A stretch of 64,000 nucleotides of DNA from Marinilactibacillus sp. Marseille-P9653 (GCF_916618885.1 NZ_CAKAKH010000001.1:434001-498000); one strand, 5' to 3'; positions 16,648 through 25,610 are shown, counted from the stretch's first letter. A program made the numbers and translations. Notes: generated from the sequence alone by a model not told the origin.

Positions 16648-17426
16648 GTACATTATTGAAACTAAAAGGTTTGACAAAAGTCATTACGAACCAGGCAGAT
16701 GAAGATAACCGAATATTGGACGGTGTGGATTTCACCTTGAACGAAGGCGAATTTGTCACTGTACTAGGCGGAAATGGCGCCGGTAAGTCAACTTTGTTCA
16801 ATAGTATTACCGGTTCAACAGAAACAACTGGTGGAACTGTCGAATTAAAAGGTAAAAACCTGACAAAGTGGAAAGAAGAAAAACGAGCAGGATTGATTTC
16901 AAGAGTGTTCCAGGATCCTAAAATGGGGACGGCACCGCGAATGACCGTAGCAGAGAATTTATTGTTGGCTAAACTACGTGGTGAAAGAAAAACACTGAAA
17001 TCTAGAAGCTTGAAAAAGAATAAAGCGTCTTTCGTAGAGATGTGTGCATCCATTGGAAATGGACTAGAAAAACAAATCGACGCACCTGCTGGTAATTTAT
17101 CGGGTGGACAGCGGCAATCGTTGAGTTTACTGATGGCAACAATGACGCGACCAGATTTGTTACTGCTGGATGAGCATACCGCAGCGCTTGACCCGAAAAC
17201 CTCTAAAAAACTGATGGAACTAACAGACCAGATCATTAAAGAAAAGCAATTGACGTGTATGATGATTACGCACCAAATGGAAGATGCGTTAGCGTACGGC
17301 AATCGTCTGATCGTTATGAAAGATGGAAAAATCACATTGGACTTAAACGAGAAAGAAAAAGAAAAAATGACTTTAAAAGACTTACTGAGATTATTTGAAG
17401 AAGAAAATCTGACGGCAGTACTTTAA
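16644..17426 (+). CDS. trpZ: Tryptophan ABC transporter, ATPase
   Basis: 260 residues starting at the ATG inside the ATGA overlap with trpY. Walker A is GGNGAGKST, the Q-loop is in SRVFQDPKMG, the signature is LSGGQRQ, Walker B is LLLLDEHTAALD and the H-loop is MITHQ. It powers uptake by TrpXY. A longer frame reaches back to 16575 but runs inside trpY and has no ribosome site. Confidence 0.87.
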   Translation: MSTLLKLKGLTKVITNQADEDNRILDGVDFTLNEGEFVTVLGGNGAGKSTLFNSITGSTETTGGTVELKGKNLTKWKEEKRAGLISRVFQDPKMGTAPRMTVAENLLLAKLRGERKTLKSRSLKKNKASFVEMCASIGNGLEKQIDAPAGNLSGGQRQSLSLLMATMTRPDLLLLDEHTAALDPKTSKKLMELTDQIIKEKQLTCMMITHQMEDALAYGNRLIVMKDGKITLDLNEKEKEKMTLKDLLRLFEEENLTAVL

Positions 17427-17449
17427 ACATAAAAAGGAGAGTGGATCAA

Positions 17450-18622
17450 ATGGCGACAAATCAAGCAGGATATTTTGGAAACTACGGTGGAAGTTTTGTA
17501 CCGCCAGCACTCAGTGAAGTGCTTAATCACTTAGCAGAAGAATTTGAGCACTACAAAGACGATGCAGACTTTAATAGAGAATTCAAAGAGATTTTAAAAG
17601 AGTACGTCGGAAGAGAGAATCCACTCACTTTTGCTTCAAGACTGACAGAAGCCTTTGACGGACCAAAAATTTACTTGAAACGAGAAGACTTGAACCACAC
17701 TGGGGCGCACAAAATCAATAATGTGATCGGCCAGATCTTACTCGCAAAACGCATGGGTGCGCACCGAATCATCGCAGAAACCGGCGCCGGCCAACATGGC
17801 GTTGCGACCGCTACAGCTTGCGCAATGTTTGGCATGGACTGCACCATCTACATGGGCAAACTGGATACTGAAAGGCAAGCGTTAAATGTCTTTCGCATGG
17901 AACTGTTGGGTGCAAAAGTCATACCAGTCGAAAAGGGGCAGGGAAGACTAAAAGACGCAGTAGATGTCGCTTTAGCGGATCTTGTAGAAAATTATGAGAA
18001 TACATTTTACCTATTGGGCTCGGCTGTTGGACCGCATCCATTCCCATCGATCGTCAGACATTTTCAGTCTGTGATTAGTGAGGAGTCGAAGCGTCAAATT
18101 ATCCAGCAAGATGGCAAGCTTCCGGCAGCGGTTATCGCGGTCGTTGGTGGCGGCAGTAATGCAATTGGCTCTTTCGCTCATTATATCGATGAAGAAGACG
18201 TGCGTTTGATTGGAGCGGAACCGGAAGAAGCAGCTACGATGGCACATGGAACGCCAGCGGAAATTCACGGCTTTAAAACGCTGGTGCTACAAGACGAGAA
18301 TGGCCACCCAGCACTAACGTACTCGATTGCGGCTGGGTTAGATTATCCAGGAATTGGGCCGGAACATAGCTATTTAAAAGAAAGCGGACGCGCAGAATAC
18401 TATACTGTGTCTAAAGAAGAAGTACTAGAAGCTTTCCAATTGCTAGCTTCAAAAGAAGGCATTGTACCGGCTTTGGAGAGTGCGCATGCAGTGGCGCTAG
18501 CGAAGAAACTGGCGCCAGAATTTGATAAGGAAGATTCTATTATCCTGACGATTTCAGGTCGCGGAGACAAAGATGTAGAACAAGTTCAGGATTTATTGAA
18601 GGCAATGCAAGATTCTAAATGA
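17450..18622 (+). CDS. trpB: Tryptophan synthase beta chain (no trpA nearby)
   Basis: 390 residues of the TrpB1 type. KREDLNHTGAHKINN carries the PLP lysine K88, ETGAGQHGVATA the dipole-binding loop and GGGSNAIG the phosphate loop. It condenses indole with L-serine. ATG 17450 is preferred over GTG 17441, because AAGGAGAG ends right at the GTG. It is 23 bp behind trpZ and the last gene of the operon. No trpA, trpC, trpD or trpE occurs in the window, so it may salvage external indole rather than complete de novo synthesis. Confidence 0.92.
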   Translation: MATNQAGYFGNYGGSFVPPALSEVLNHLAEEFEHYKDDADFNREFKEILKEYVGRENPLTFASRLTEAFDGPKIYLKREDLNHTGAHKINNVIGQILLAKRMGAHRIIAETGAGQHGVATATACAMFGMDCTIYMGKLDTERQALNVFRMELLGAKVIPVEKGQGRLKDAVDVALADLVENYENTFYLLGSAVGPHPFPSIVRHFQSVISEESKRQIIQQDGKLPAAVIAVVGGGSNAIGSFAHYIDEEDVRLIGAEPEEAATMAHGTPAEIHGFKTLVLQDENGHPALTYSIAAGLDYPGIGPEHSYLKESGRAEYYTVSKEEVLEAFQLLASKEGIVPALESAHAVALAKKLAPEFDKEDSIILTISGRGDKDVEQVQDLLKAMQDSK

Positions 18623-18713
18623 TAAAACTTTCATCTTTTTTTCATCACAATGTAGTAATCGGTAAATCCTTAGGTTAGAATAGACTATATTCAATAGCTA
18701 AGGGGAGAATGAC

Positions 18714-19955
18714 ATGACGAAAACGATGATTAAGAATGGATTATTGATCGATGGTAATGGTGGCGAACCGATGGAACAAGGCGCGGTCGTCATTGACGGG
18801 AACCGTATCGTGTTTGTGGGGGACGCTGCTGATTTTGATGGGACTGTTGACGAAACAATTGATGTCGATGGTGCAACGATCGCTCCAGGATTTATCGATA
18901 CCCATGTCCATTTGATGATGGAATATTCTTCCGTGCAAAATAGACTGGAAACTCCTTTCTCCTACATGTTTTATCAGGCGATCAATTATATGCGTAATAC
19001 ACTCAATGCAGGAATTACGTCTGTTCGCGACGCTTTAGGAACAGACCTCGGTGTTAAAAAAGCCGTAGAAGAAGGTATTCTAGAAGGCCCTCGAATGCAG
19101 CTCAGTATCAATGCGTTGACAATTACTGGCGGACACGGCGATGGCTACACAACCTCAGGGCAAACCGTGGAACTTCTCCAGGCTAATTACCCTGGAATGC
19201 CAGACGGAAAAGCAGACGGCGTAGAAGAAGTACGCAAGAAGACCCGAGAAATGTTGCGCGCCGGAGCAGAAGTGATCAAGGTCCACGCGACCGGTGGCGT
19301 GCTTAGTGCGACGGATCATCCAGAATTTACCCAGTTTTCATTAGAAGAACTTCAAGTCATCGTGGAAGAAGCCGCTTTTAGAAAAGGGGTTAAAGTCATG
19401 GCACACGCTCAAGGTGCTGAAGGCATCAAGCAGGCTGTCAAAGCTGGGATTCATTCAATTGAGCACGGAATTTTCCTAGACGACGAAGCGATTGAAATGA
19501 TGAAAGAACACGGGACTTACTTGGTCCCAACCTTACTCGCTCCAGTAGCGGTTTTGGAATTGGCTAAAGAAACTGGAATGCCGGATTCTGCAGTTCAAAA
19601 AGCTCGAGATGCCATAGAAGCACACAAAAAGAGTTTCACTAAGGCCTATAAAGCAGGCGTTAAAATCGCAATGGGAACCGACGCAGGTGTCATGCCTCAC
19701 GGAACCAATCTGCGAGAACTTGTTCTGATGACAGAAGGTGGTATGACACCGATGGAAGCCATCGTTGCGACCACTAAGACAGCCGCAGAATGCCTCGGCT
19801 GGGAAAACGAACTCGGCACCCTTGAAAAAGGTAAACTGGCAGATCTAGTCGTCATCAAAGGGAATCCCCTAGACGATATTGCCAGCCTATCTAACGCAGA
19901 AATAATCCAACTCGTCATCAAAGACGGCAAAATCGTCAAAAACCAAATAGCCTAA
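18714..19955 (+). CDS. Metal-dependent amidohydrolase (prolidase/imidazolonepropionase-like)
   Basis: 413 residues with a complete amidohydrolase fold. APGFIDTHVHL gives the first two metal histidines, and EVIKVHATGG carries the bridging lysine. HAQG and SIEHGIFLD supply two more histidines, and AMGTDAGV the catalytic aspartate. Relatives hydrolyse Xaa-Pro or Xaa-Arg/Lys dipeptides or related amides. The gene has its own ribosome site (AGGGGAG) and terminator and is not clearly part of the trp operon, which ends 91 bp upstream. The exact substrate is unknown. Confidence 0.82.
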   Translation: MTKTMIKNGLLIDGNGGEPMEQGAVVIDGNRIVFVGDAADFDGTVDETIDVDGATIAPGFIDTHVHLMMEYSSVQNRLETPFSYMFYQAINYMRNTLNAGITSVRDALGTDLGVKKAVEEGILEGPRMQLSINALTITGGHGDGYTTSGQTVELLQANYPGMPDGKADGVEEVRKKTREMLRAGAEVIKVHATGGVLSATDHPEFTQFSLEELQVIVEEAAFRKGVKVMAHAQGAEGIKQAVKAGIHSIEHGIFLDDEAIEMMKEHGTYLVPTLLAPVAVLELAKETGMPDSAVQKARDAIEAHKKSFTKAYKAGVKIAMGTDAGVMPHGTNLRELVLMTEGGMTPMEAIVATTKTAAECLGWENELGTLEKGKLADLVVIKGNPLDDIASLSNAEIIQLVIKDGKIVKNQIA

Positions 19956-19961
19956 AAAAGG

Positions 19962-19987
19962 AAAACAGCCGCTCGCGGCTGTTTTTT
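19962..19987 (+). terminator. Terminator after the amidohydrolase
   Basis: AAAACAGCCG pairs with CGGCTGTTTT around a short CTCG turn, followed by TT. Confidence 0.93.
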
Positions 19988-20373
19988 CATTTTGAAGTGA
20001 TGATTTTTAGACAAGTTGCTGTATTACATGAACTCAAAAGGATTATAGAAACAGTTACAACAATATAGCATATATTTTTTTAACTGGAGGCAAAGAAAGA
20101 ACTGAGTCTTAGGAATAAGCGGGATATTGTTGCGTCTGGTAGAAAAGATAAACTTGAGTTAAAGCAATAAGCACTATATTACTGAGACTCAGAAAAATAA
20201 CAAATCGAGCTGCAAGAATAAGCTCTCTATTCATTAATCTCGAAAGGAAAAAGACGTTGAGTCCATAGAATAAGAAAAAATTCGATCGTTTTTCAGGCAT
20301 CATCACCAAAAATTTAAATGAAAAATGATATTTTTCCGAAAAGATCAGTTTTATTATTGAGGTGGTAAATATC
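19988..20373. other. Intergenic stretch with no confident gene
   Basis: About 385 bp between a terminator and the NERD gene. The minus strand holds an open frame (20486-20109) whose C-terminal part (from ATG 20303, MMPEKRSNFF onward) looks like two membrane helices. It has no good ribosome site, its N-terminal part runs antisense inside the NERD gene, and it has no partner. It could be a gene remnant. The plus-strand ribosome site GAGGTGG of the NERD gene is at 20360-20365. Confidence 0.4.
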
Positions 20374-21288
20374 ATGATTATAGCAAAACCAAGAACACAG
20401 CCTAAATTGCTAAAAGCACTCACTTTTCTTGATCGACGAACGTCGCTCGCACCTTCTGATAAAGAAATGTTAAGTAATTTGAGCAAAGGATATGAAGGGG
20501 AGACGATATTCGATCAAAAAATTACTCAATATATCAATAAGGAAGTGATTGTTTTGAATGATTTGCTACTACATAATAGAGGCAATTCATTTCAAATCGA
20601 CGCGATGGCAATTACGAGAGAGATGATTTACGTATATGAAATTAAAAATTATCAAGGAGATTACATAAATCAACCAGATGGCTTTACTACAATAAATGGG
20701 ATAGAGCTAAGCGATCCTAAAGTTCAAGTGAATAAAATGAAGAATAGTCTTTCAGCACTATTTCAGAAATGGAAAGTAGAAAAAGCAATAGAAGCTAAAG
20801 TTGTATTTATTCATCCAGAGTTTACTCTATATCACGCAGAGGTAAACAACCCATATATCTTACCTACGCAAGTCAAAAAGAACCTCAAAAAGATGAACAA
20901 TCAAAGCGAATTTCTATTGCAAGAAGATCATCGTTTAGCGAAAAGATTGGTAGAAGCACATCAAGAAGCAGTACCTTATCAAAAACAACTACCAGAGTAT
21001 GAGTGGAAGCAACTTGAAAAAGGTGTTCGATGTGAGACGTGCGGGGCATCTAATCTCAAAATTAGTCAAAGAACTAGTTACTGCAAAAATTGTCATGAAA
21101 AAAAAACGATAACACAATTGATCCTTTGTAGTATAGAAGAATATCGCTTTTTGTTTCCAAAAAATAAACTAACAACCAAAATCATTTACGAATGGTGTGG
21201 GCGAGAAGTGAAAAGGGAAAGGATTCGAAATATACTCAAGACCCATTTTACTGCGGGTAGAAAAACAAATGGTCAGTATTATTTTTAA
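20374..21288 (+). CDS. NERD-domain protein with C-terminal zinc ribbon
   Basis: 304 residues. After a short basic N-terminus the NERD nuclease-like domain spans about residues 40-165, with GYEGETIFDQ, GNSFQIDAMAI and VYEIKNYQGD. These follow the E...D...E-x-K order of PD-(D/E)xK nucleases. At about residues 225-250 a four-cysteine ribbon appears (CETCGASN and CKNCHEKK). The C-terminal 50 residues are basic and may fold as a small DNA-binding domain. ATG 20374 is chosen by its spacing from GAGGTGG. Function unknown; a DNA-processing or defence role is suggested by the family. Confidence 0.75.
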   Translation: MIIAKPRTQPKLLKALTFLDRRTSLAPSDKEMLSNLSKGYEGETIFDQKITQYINKEVIVLNDLLLHNRGNSFQIDAMAITREMIYVYEIKNYQGDYINQPDGFTTINGIELSDPKVQVNKMKNSLSALFQKWKVEKAIEAKVVFIHPEFTLYHAEVNNPYILPTQVKKNLKKMNNQSEFLLQEDHRLAKRLVEAHQEAVPYQKQLPEYEWKQLEKGVRCETCGASNLKISQRTSYCKNCHEKKTITQLILCSIEEYRFLFPKNKLTTKIIYEWCGREVKRERIRNILKTHFTAGRKTNGQYYF

Positions 21289-21529
21289 TAAGGTACGATT
21301 CTACAACAAAAAAAACCACCCGCAGTTGCAAGTGGTTAAAAAGGAGACGGACAATTACTTGGAGGAGTAACCGCCCTGAAAAATAAGTTGGTTGTTGTGG
21401 GTATGAACATAGTATAGAAAATAAATTTGAAGAAGGTATGATGAACCGATGAAAAAAAGCGTAAAAAATAGAAAGGATTGCGACAAATAATCGACGCTCA
21501 TGCATATGGTATTTCCGGCATAGAACTGA

Positions 21530-21535
21530 TATAAT
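21530..21535 (+). promoter_or_regulatory. Probable -10 element of the thi locus
   Basis: TATAAT, 20 bases before the first paired base of the TPP riboswitch. No good -35 match at 17 bp. Confidence 0.45.
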
Positions 21536-21555
21536 GAAACCGTTAAATTAAAAGA

Positions 21556-21686
21556 ACTAGGGGAGCATAGAGCTTTCAGTAAAGATCGAGGATTTCCAAA
21601 AAACCTCCAACCAAACTGATTGCGAAAGCTGAGAAAGGTAAGACCTGACCCTTAACCTGAACTAGGTAATGCTAGCGGAGGGAAGT
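21556..21686 (+). ncRNA. TPP (THI-box) riboswitch
   Basis: The conserved pieces occur in order: CTAGGGGAGC, GCTGAGAAAGG, GACCCTTAACCTGA, ACTAGGTAATGCTAGCGGAGGGAAGTG. These form the pyrimidine-sensor and pyrophosphate-sensor helices of the TPP aptamer. A variable helix of about 40 nt lies between them. It lowers expression when thiamine diphosphate is plentiful. thiD lies downstream. Confidence 0.95.
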
Positions 21687-21742
21687 GATCATGATGAATA
21701 GCAGATTAAGTTATCTGTATTCCTATTTAGTGTGAACCGACT

Positions 21743-21772
21743 CTCTTCTATCAATTTTGGAAGAGTTTTTTT
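21743..21772 (+). terminator. Expression-platform terminator of the TPP riboswitch
   Basis: CTCTTC pairs with GAAGAG, followed by seven T. The hairpin lies 57 bases past the aptamer and before the first ORF, as expected for transcriptional control. Confidence 0.75.
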
Positions 21773-21807
21773 GTGCCTTAAAATGTCTAGAGAGTAGGAT
21801 GAATAAA

Positions 21808-21924
21808 ATGATAAAACAGAACAATTTTCAAACAATAGCGCAACAAATAATGAAAAAAAACACCTTTTTATCGGTCATAACAATTGAAAAAGTCTTCGGT
21901 GCCCAAGGAGAGGTGAGAAAATGA
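21808..21924 (+). CDS. 38-residue ORF between the TPP riboswitch and thiD (possible ThiM relic)
   Basis: ATG 21808 has AGTAGG upstream; the frame ends at TGA overlapping the thiD ATG (ATGA), so the two are translationally coupled. The stretch KKNTFLSVITIEKV faintly resembles the conserved N-terminus of ThiM (K-N-P-L-V-H-x-I-T-N-x-V). thiM normally sits here in such operons. It may be what remains after a deletion, kept because it couples thiD translation. The resemblance is weak. Confidence 0.45.
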   Translation: MIKQNNFQTIAQQIMKKNTFLSVITIEKVFGAQGEVRK

Positions 21925-22727
21925 CGACCAAACAAGTATTGACGATTGCAGGCAGTGACAGTGGTGGTGGAGCAGGGATTCAAGCAGACTTGAAAACCTT
22001 TCAGGAAAGAAACGTATTTGGGGTATCCGTATTAACGGCGGTCACGGCTCAGAATACGCTTGGGGTTCACGGAGTACACCCTGTGCCGCTTAAAATGGTC
22101 GAAGCACAATTGGATGCGATTTTCAGTGACTTCAACTTGTCAGCGATTAAAACAGGTATGCTTGTTAATGGGGAGTATATGAAGCTCATTGCAAACAAAC
22201 TTTTAGACAATAAAGTAGCCCCACTGATTATTGATCCGGTAATGGTTGCAAAAGGTGGCCATCCTTTGATGGCATCCACTGCGATCGAAGTCATGAAAAA
22301 TCGACTGGTTCCTCTTGCAGATGTCATCACACCCAATATCCCAGAAGCCAAAGCGTTGACAGGGATTGAGATTATAAATAAAAAAGACATGCTCAAAGCC
22401 GCCTATCAGTTAAAAGAAGCTGGGAGTAAAGTTGTCATCATTAAAGGTGGTCATGCTTTAGATGATCCGCAGGCCTCTGACTTGATTTTGCTTGAAAATG
22501 GAGAAGAAGTCTGGCTATCTACACCTAGAATCGATACGAAAAACACCCATGGTACAGGGTGTACGTATTCAGCTTGTATTGCGGCTGAAATCGCAAAAGG
22601 CTATCCAGTTATAGAAGCTATCAAGACAGCTAAAGCTTACATCCAGGCTGCAATATCTGATCCACTGGAACAGGTTGGTCACGGTCATGGACCGACAAAT
22701 CACTGGGCTTACCGAAAACGCAGCTAA
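21921..22727 (+). CDS. thiD: Hydroxymethylpyrimidine/phosphomethylpyrimidine kinase
   Basis: 268 residues of the ribokinase-like fold. LTIAGSDSGGGAGIQADLKTF is the HMP-binding start (shown here in parts: TIAGSDS, GGGAGIQADLK). DPVMVAKGG and THGTGCTYSA (with the catalytic cysteine) follow. It phosphorylates HMP and HMP-P in thiamine synthesis or salvage. Only thiD follows the riboswitch; no thiM or thiE is present here. Confidence 0.93.
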   Translation: MTTKQVLTIAGSDSGGGAGIQADLKTFQERNVFGVSVLTAVTAQNTLGVHGVHPVPLKMVEAQLDAIFSDFNLSAIKTGMLVNGEYMKLIANKLLDNKVAPLIIDPVMVAKGGHPLMASTAIEVMKNRLVPLADVITPNIPEAKALTGIEIINKKDMLKAAYQLKEAGSKVVIIKGGHALDDPQASDLILLENGEEVWLSTPRIDTKNTHGTGCTYSACIAAEIAKGYPVIEAIKTAKAYIQAAISDPLEQVGHGHGPTNHWAYRKRS

Positions 22728-22760
22728 CAAAGCTTCCAGAAGCCAATATAAAAGTAGACA

Positions 22761-22815
22761 AAAAAATCCCATTAGGAAAAAGCGAAAGTTCGCTGAATCC
22801 TAATGGGATTTTTTT
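22761..22815 (+). terminator. Terminator after thiD
   Basis: AAAAAATCCCATTAGGA pairs with TCCTAATGGGATTTTTTT, with an inner GCGAA/TTCGC hairpin. Confidence 0.93.
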
Positions 22816-23122
22816 AAGGGAGGAAAGCATTCCAACCTCAATTAAAATTGAGACATATCTAGTCTCTTATGTTTCTATATTCAGCAGTGTATACAATTCA
22901 ATCAGGGGAGAAAGAAAGTTCAGCTTCATATAGAATAAGTTTCTTTTCAAAAGAACAAGATAAAGTGGGGGGCCACTTCAAAACGTTCAATATTAGGGGG
23001 AGAAAAGAAAAGTGTTTTATAATTTGACACTATAGATAGTTTAACAATATTTTTTTTACTTATCCTTAAAATCAGTTAAGGTTTTAGCTGTAAAAAATAA
23101 TAATTTCCTCAGCTAACCGTAA
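22816..23122. other. Intergenic stretch, no gene seen
   Basis: About 300 bp, AT-rich, with stops in all frames. CCTTAAAATCAGTTAAGG (near 23065) is a small hairpin that could act weakly as the terminator of the DJ-1/PfpI gene. Several purine-rich GGGGAGAAA-like blocks occur without start codons behind them. Confidence 0.5.
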
Positions 23123-23638
23123 TTATTGTAATGCATTCACCATAGCTTTGTTAAAAGCAGGTAAATCTTCAGGCGTACGGCTTGAAATTAAACCGGAATC
23201 GTCAATAACGACTTCTTCGTCATGGAAGTTTGCGCCAGCATTTTTAAGATCGATTGCTACTTGAGAGACTGAAGTAATATCTTTTCCTTTTACAACTTCA
23301 GCATTGATTAATAGTTGTGGACCATGGCAAATTGAGAAAATTGGTTTTTTATTTTCAGAAAATGCACGTGTGAAATTCAAGAATCGCTCGTCTTTACGTA
23401 ATTGGTCGGGTGAAAATCCACCAGGTATGAGTAAAGCGTCGAAATCTTCTGGTGAAACATCGTCAATACTTTTGTCAATCGTGACAGAAGCTTTCCCTTT
23501 TTTACCTTCAACAGTTTCGCCTGCTTCAAAGCCAATTGTTACGATTTCGTGGCCTGCTTTTTCCAATTCTTCTTTTGGTGAAGTGAATTCTACATCTTCA
23601 AATAACTTCGTTATAACTGTTGCTACTTTTTTACCCAT
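23123..23638 (-). CDS. DJ-1/PfpI family protein
   Basis: 171 residues. The nucleophile elbow is SICHGPQ with C104, and the acid residue is in the early FEDVEFTSP segment (Glu), typical of the PfpI/YhbO/YraA branch. Members are described as stress-related deglycases, glyoxalase III-like or proteases; the activity is debated. It diverges from methylglyoxal synthase about 180 bp away, which suggests a link to methylglyoxal damage. Confidence 0.85.
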   Translation of the reverse strand: MGKKVATVITKLFEDVEFTSPKEELEKAGHEIVTIGFEAGETVEGKKGKASVTIDKSIDDVSPEDFDALLIPGGFSPDQLRKDERFLNFTRAFSENKKPIFSICHGPQLLINAEVVKGKDITSVSQVAIDLKNAGANFHDEEVVIDDSGLISSRTPEDLPAFNKAMVNALQ

Positions 23639-23819
23639 GTCTAAATTCCTCCTATTAGTTTATCTATACCTAGTGTATCGCGCATGTAGAAAGGGTGCAA
23701 ATCTAATGCTTATACTAAATGCTGTTTCTCATAGTATTATCTAGCAGATAAGATATGTTATGATGAATGAAGATAAAAAGTATGACGATTCTGAAACCAA
23801 CAGGATGGAGTGAACAGAA

Positions 23820-24242
23820 ATGAATATTGCGCTAATTGCTCACGATAAAAAGAAAGAAGACATCATTAAACTGGCTACTGCCTACAAGGCGATATTAGAA
23901 AAACATACTTTATTTGCGACAGGAACAACTGGTACACGAATTATAGAAGAAACAGGGTTAGATGTTCATCGGTTTAAATCAGGTCCGTTAGGTGGGGACC
24001 AACAAATTGGTGCATACATATCAGACAATAAAATGGATCTTGTGATCTTCATAAGAGACCCACTAACCGCGCAAGCACACGAACCGGATATTTCTGCATT
24101 ACTGAGGTTAAGTGACGTTTACGAAATTCCACTAGCAACTAACGTAGGTTCAGCAGAAATTTTACTAAGAGGGTTGGATGCTGACTTTTATCAGTGGAGA
24201 GATTTTTTCAGAGGTAAAGGCAGAGAAGACTTGCCGATCTAG
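23820..24242 (+). CDS. mgsA: Methylglyoxal synthase
   Basis: 140 residues covering the whole family. [18 protein letters not shown], the phosphate loop [12 protein letters not shown] (with the catalytic aspartate) and [15 protein letters not shown] are all present. It turns dihydroxyacetone phosphate into methylglyoxal plus phosphate, a bypass under phosphate limitation. It starts a likely two-gene unit with the small membrane protein 42 bp downstream. Confidence 0.94.
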   Translation: MNIALIAHDKKKEDIIKLATAYKAILEKHTLFATGTTGTRIIEETGLDVHRFKSGPLGGDQQIGAYISDNKMDLVIFIRDPLTAQAHEPDISALLRLSDVYEIPLATNVGSAEILLRGLDADFYQWRDFFRGKGREDLPI

Positions 24243-24284
24243 TAGGAATAGTCTGAGAAGACCGCATGAAAGAAAGGGTATAAA

Positions 24285-24497
24285 ATGGGTTTACTAATTA
24301 TAATAGGTCTTGCATTAATCGTGTACGGAGGCATTTCTCTGAAATATCCAAAGCAACTTAAGAGAAACCAGCAGACAGCCAATAAGAAACAAGAGAAATA
24401 CTGGTTATGGTACAACAGTATCTATGTAATCGGAAGTGTTGTATCTTTGATTGTTGGAGTGCTACTGGTACTCGCGGGAATCGTTTTTTACAGATAA
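24285..24497 (+). CDS. Small two-helix membrane protein
   Basis: 70 residues: hydrophobic residues 2-19, a basic loop (KQLKRNQQTANKKQEK), then a second long helix (SIYVIGSVVSLIVGVLLVLAG in part). AGAAAGGG precedes the ATG. It lies between mgsA and a terminator. Family not recognised with certainty; it resembles DUF6199-like proteins. Confidence 0.6.
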   Translation: MGLLIIIGLALIVYGGISLKYPKQLKRNQQTANKKQEKYWLWYNSIYVIGSVVSLIVGVLLVLAGIVFYR

Positions 24498-24526
24498 ATG
24501 ACTCAATTAAATAATAGAGAGAACAT

Positions 24527-24570
24527 AAAAAAGCGAGTTATTATATTCAACTATAATAACTCGACTTTTT
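24527..24570 (+). terminator. Terminator after the small membrane protein
   Basis: GCGAGTTATTATA pairs with TATAATAACTCG around TTCAAC, flanked by A-run and T-run. It lies 13 bp before the left end of the IS element. Confidence 0.88.
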
Positions 24571-24582
24571 AATTTTTCCATT

Positions 24583-24604
24583 TGTCAAATTAAGTTAGAC
24601 AGTT
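24583..24604. repeat. Left inverted repeat of the IS30-family element
   Basis: TGTCAAATTAAGTTAGACAG.., matching the right end at 18 of 22 positions. Confidence 0.85.
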
Positions 24605-25544
24605 CTTGTCCATCAATGTGTCTCAAAAATACTTCTAATGGTGTATGGTAGTTCAAAGATTTTCTTGGAATATGGTTCCTATTTGAAGCGATATTTGAAA
24701 CAAATGATTGATCTACTTGATTGAAGTCCATTTCTTTAGGGAGACCATCTTTTCGGAGTAGACCGTTAGAATGTTCATTTAAAGCTCGTTGGGAGGGTGT
24801 CCCTGGATCCGCAAAGTAAATCGCTATATCCTGTTGATTACTAATGGATTTCCAGTTAGAAAATTCTTTTCCACAATCAAACGTGATAGATTTGAAGAGA
24901 TTTCTTGGAATAGTCTTGAACCAATTATTTACCGCAGCTTCGATATCACGTGCCTTGCGCCCGTCGGGCTTCAAAGTAATAATGACTTTTGATAATCGTT
25001 CGACTAATGTGATCACAGCACTTTTATGATGAACCCCAACGATTGTGTCACCTTCTAGGTGACCAAATTCTTTTGTAAAATGAGGATAATCATCTAGCCG
25101 TTCGGAAATGTTTCTTTTGAATGCTTGCTTACCGCGTCTTTCCTTATGACCATTTGGTTTGCGCTTTCCTTTCATCGGAAGCGTTGCTTGATCAAAAAGT
25201 CCCTGTTTGAACTGTCGATACAAGGTACGTACAGAGCAAGCGATGGGCTTCTCTGCACGCCCTATAATGACATCGGGTGTCCATCCTTGAGCAACCATCT
25301 TTTGAATGTAAGATTTTTGATCTTGCGGTAAACAAATAGAGCGTCTCCCGCACCGTTGTTTATTTTCTTTGTACTGTTTGAAATAATCAAGCGCAGTACA
25401 TCCTTTCCTTAGGAAAGTAATGACTTTGTGAATCGTTTGACGCGACCGATGGAGGTAGGTCGAGATCTTCAAGACAGATATATTCTGGTGGAAATAGGCT
25501 TCTATCATTACAAGTTCTTCCGTGGTAAGATGGGTGTAGGTCAT
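24585..25544 (-). CDS. IS30-family transposase
   Basis: 319 residues. The N-terminal helix-turn-helix has LTTEELVMIEAYF and ISTYLHRSRQTIHKVI. The DDE domain has HLEGDTIVGVHHK (first Asp), SITFDCGKEF (second Asp) and NEHSNGLLRKDGLP (catalytic Glu region). It is full length and undamaged, so transposition may still be possible. Confidence 0.95.
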   Translation of the reverse strand: MTYTHLTTEELVMIEAYFHQNISVLKISTYLHRSRQTIHKVITFLRKGCTALDYFKQYKENKQRCGRRSICLPQDQKSYIQKMVAQGWTPDVIIGRAEKPIACSVRTLYRQFKQGLFDQATLPMKGKRKPNGHKERRGKQAFKRNISERLDDYPHFTKEFGHLEGDTIVGVHHKSAVITLVERLSKVIITLKPDGRKARDIEAAVNNWFKTIPRNLFKSITFDCGKEFSNWKSISNQQDIAIYFADPGTPSQRALNEHSNGLLRKDGLPKEMDFNQVDQSFVSNIASNRNHIPRKSLNYHTPLEVFLRHIDGQELSNLI

Positions 25545-25610
25545 TCGTGATCACTCCTATGTTTTCTTTGGTCGGAAATACATTTTGAGTGTACCACGAA
25601 TGACTTTTTT

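Noticed and set aside
20109-20486. 125-residue minus-strand ORF
   Set aside because: Its first 40 codons are antisense within the NERD gene and no ribosome site precedes it. Kept only as a possible remnant in the gap entry.
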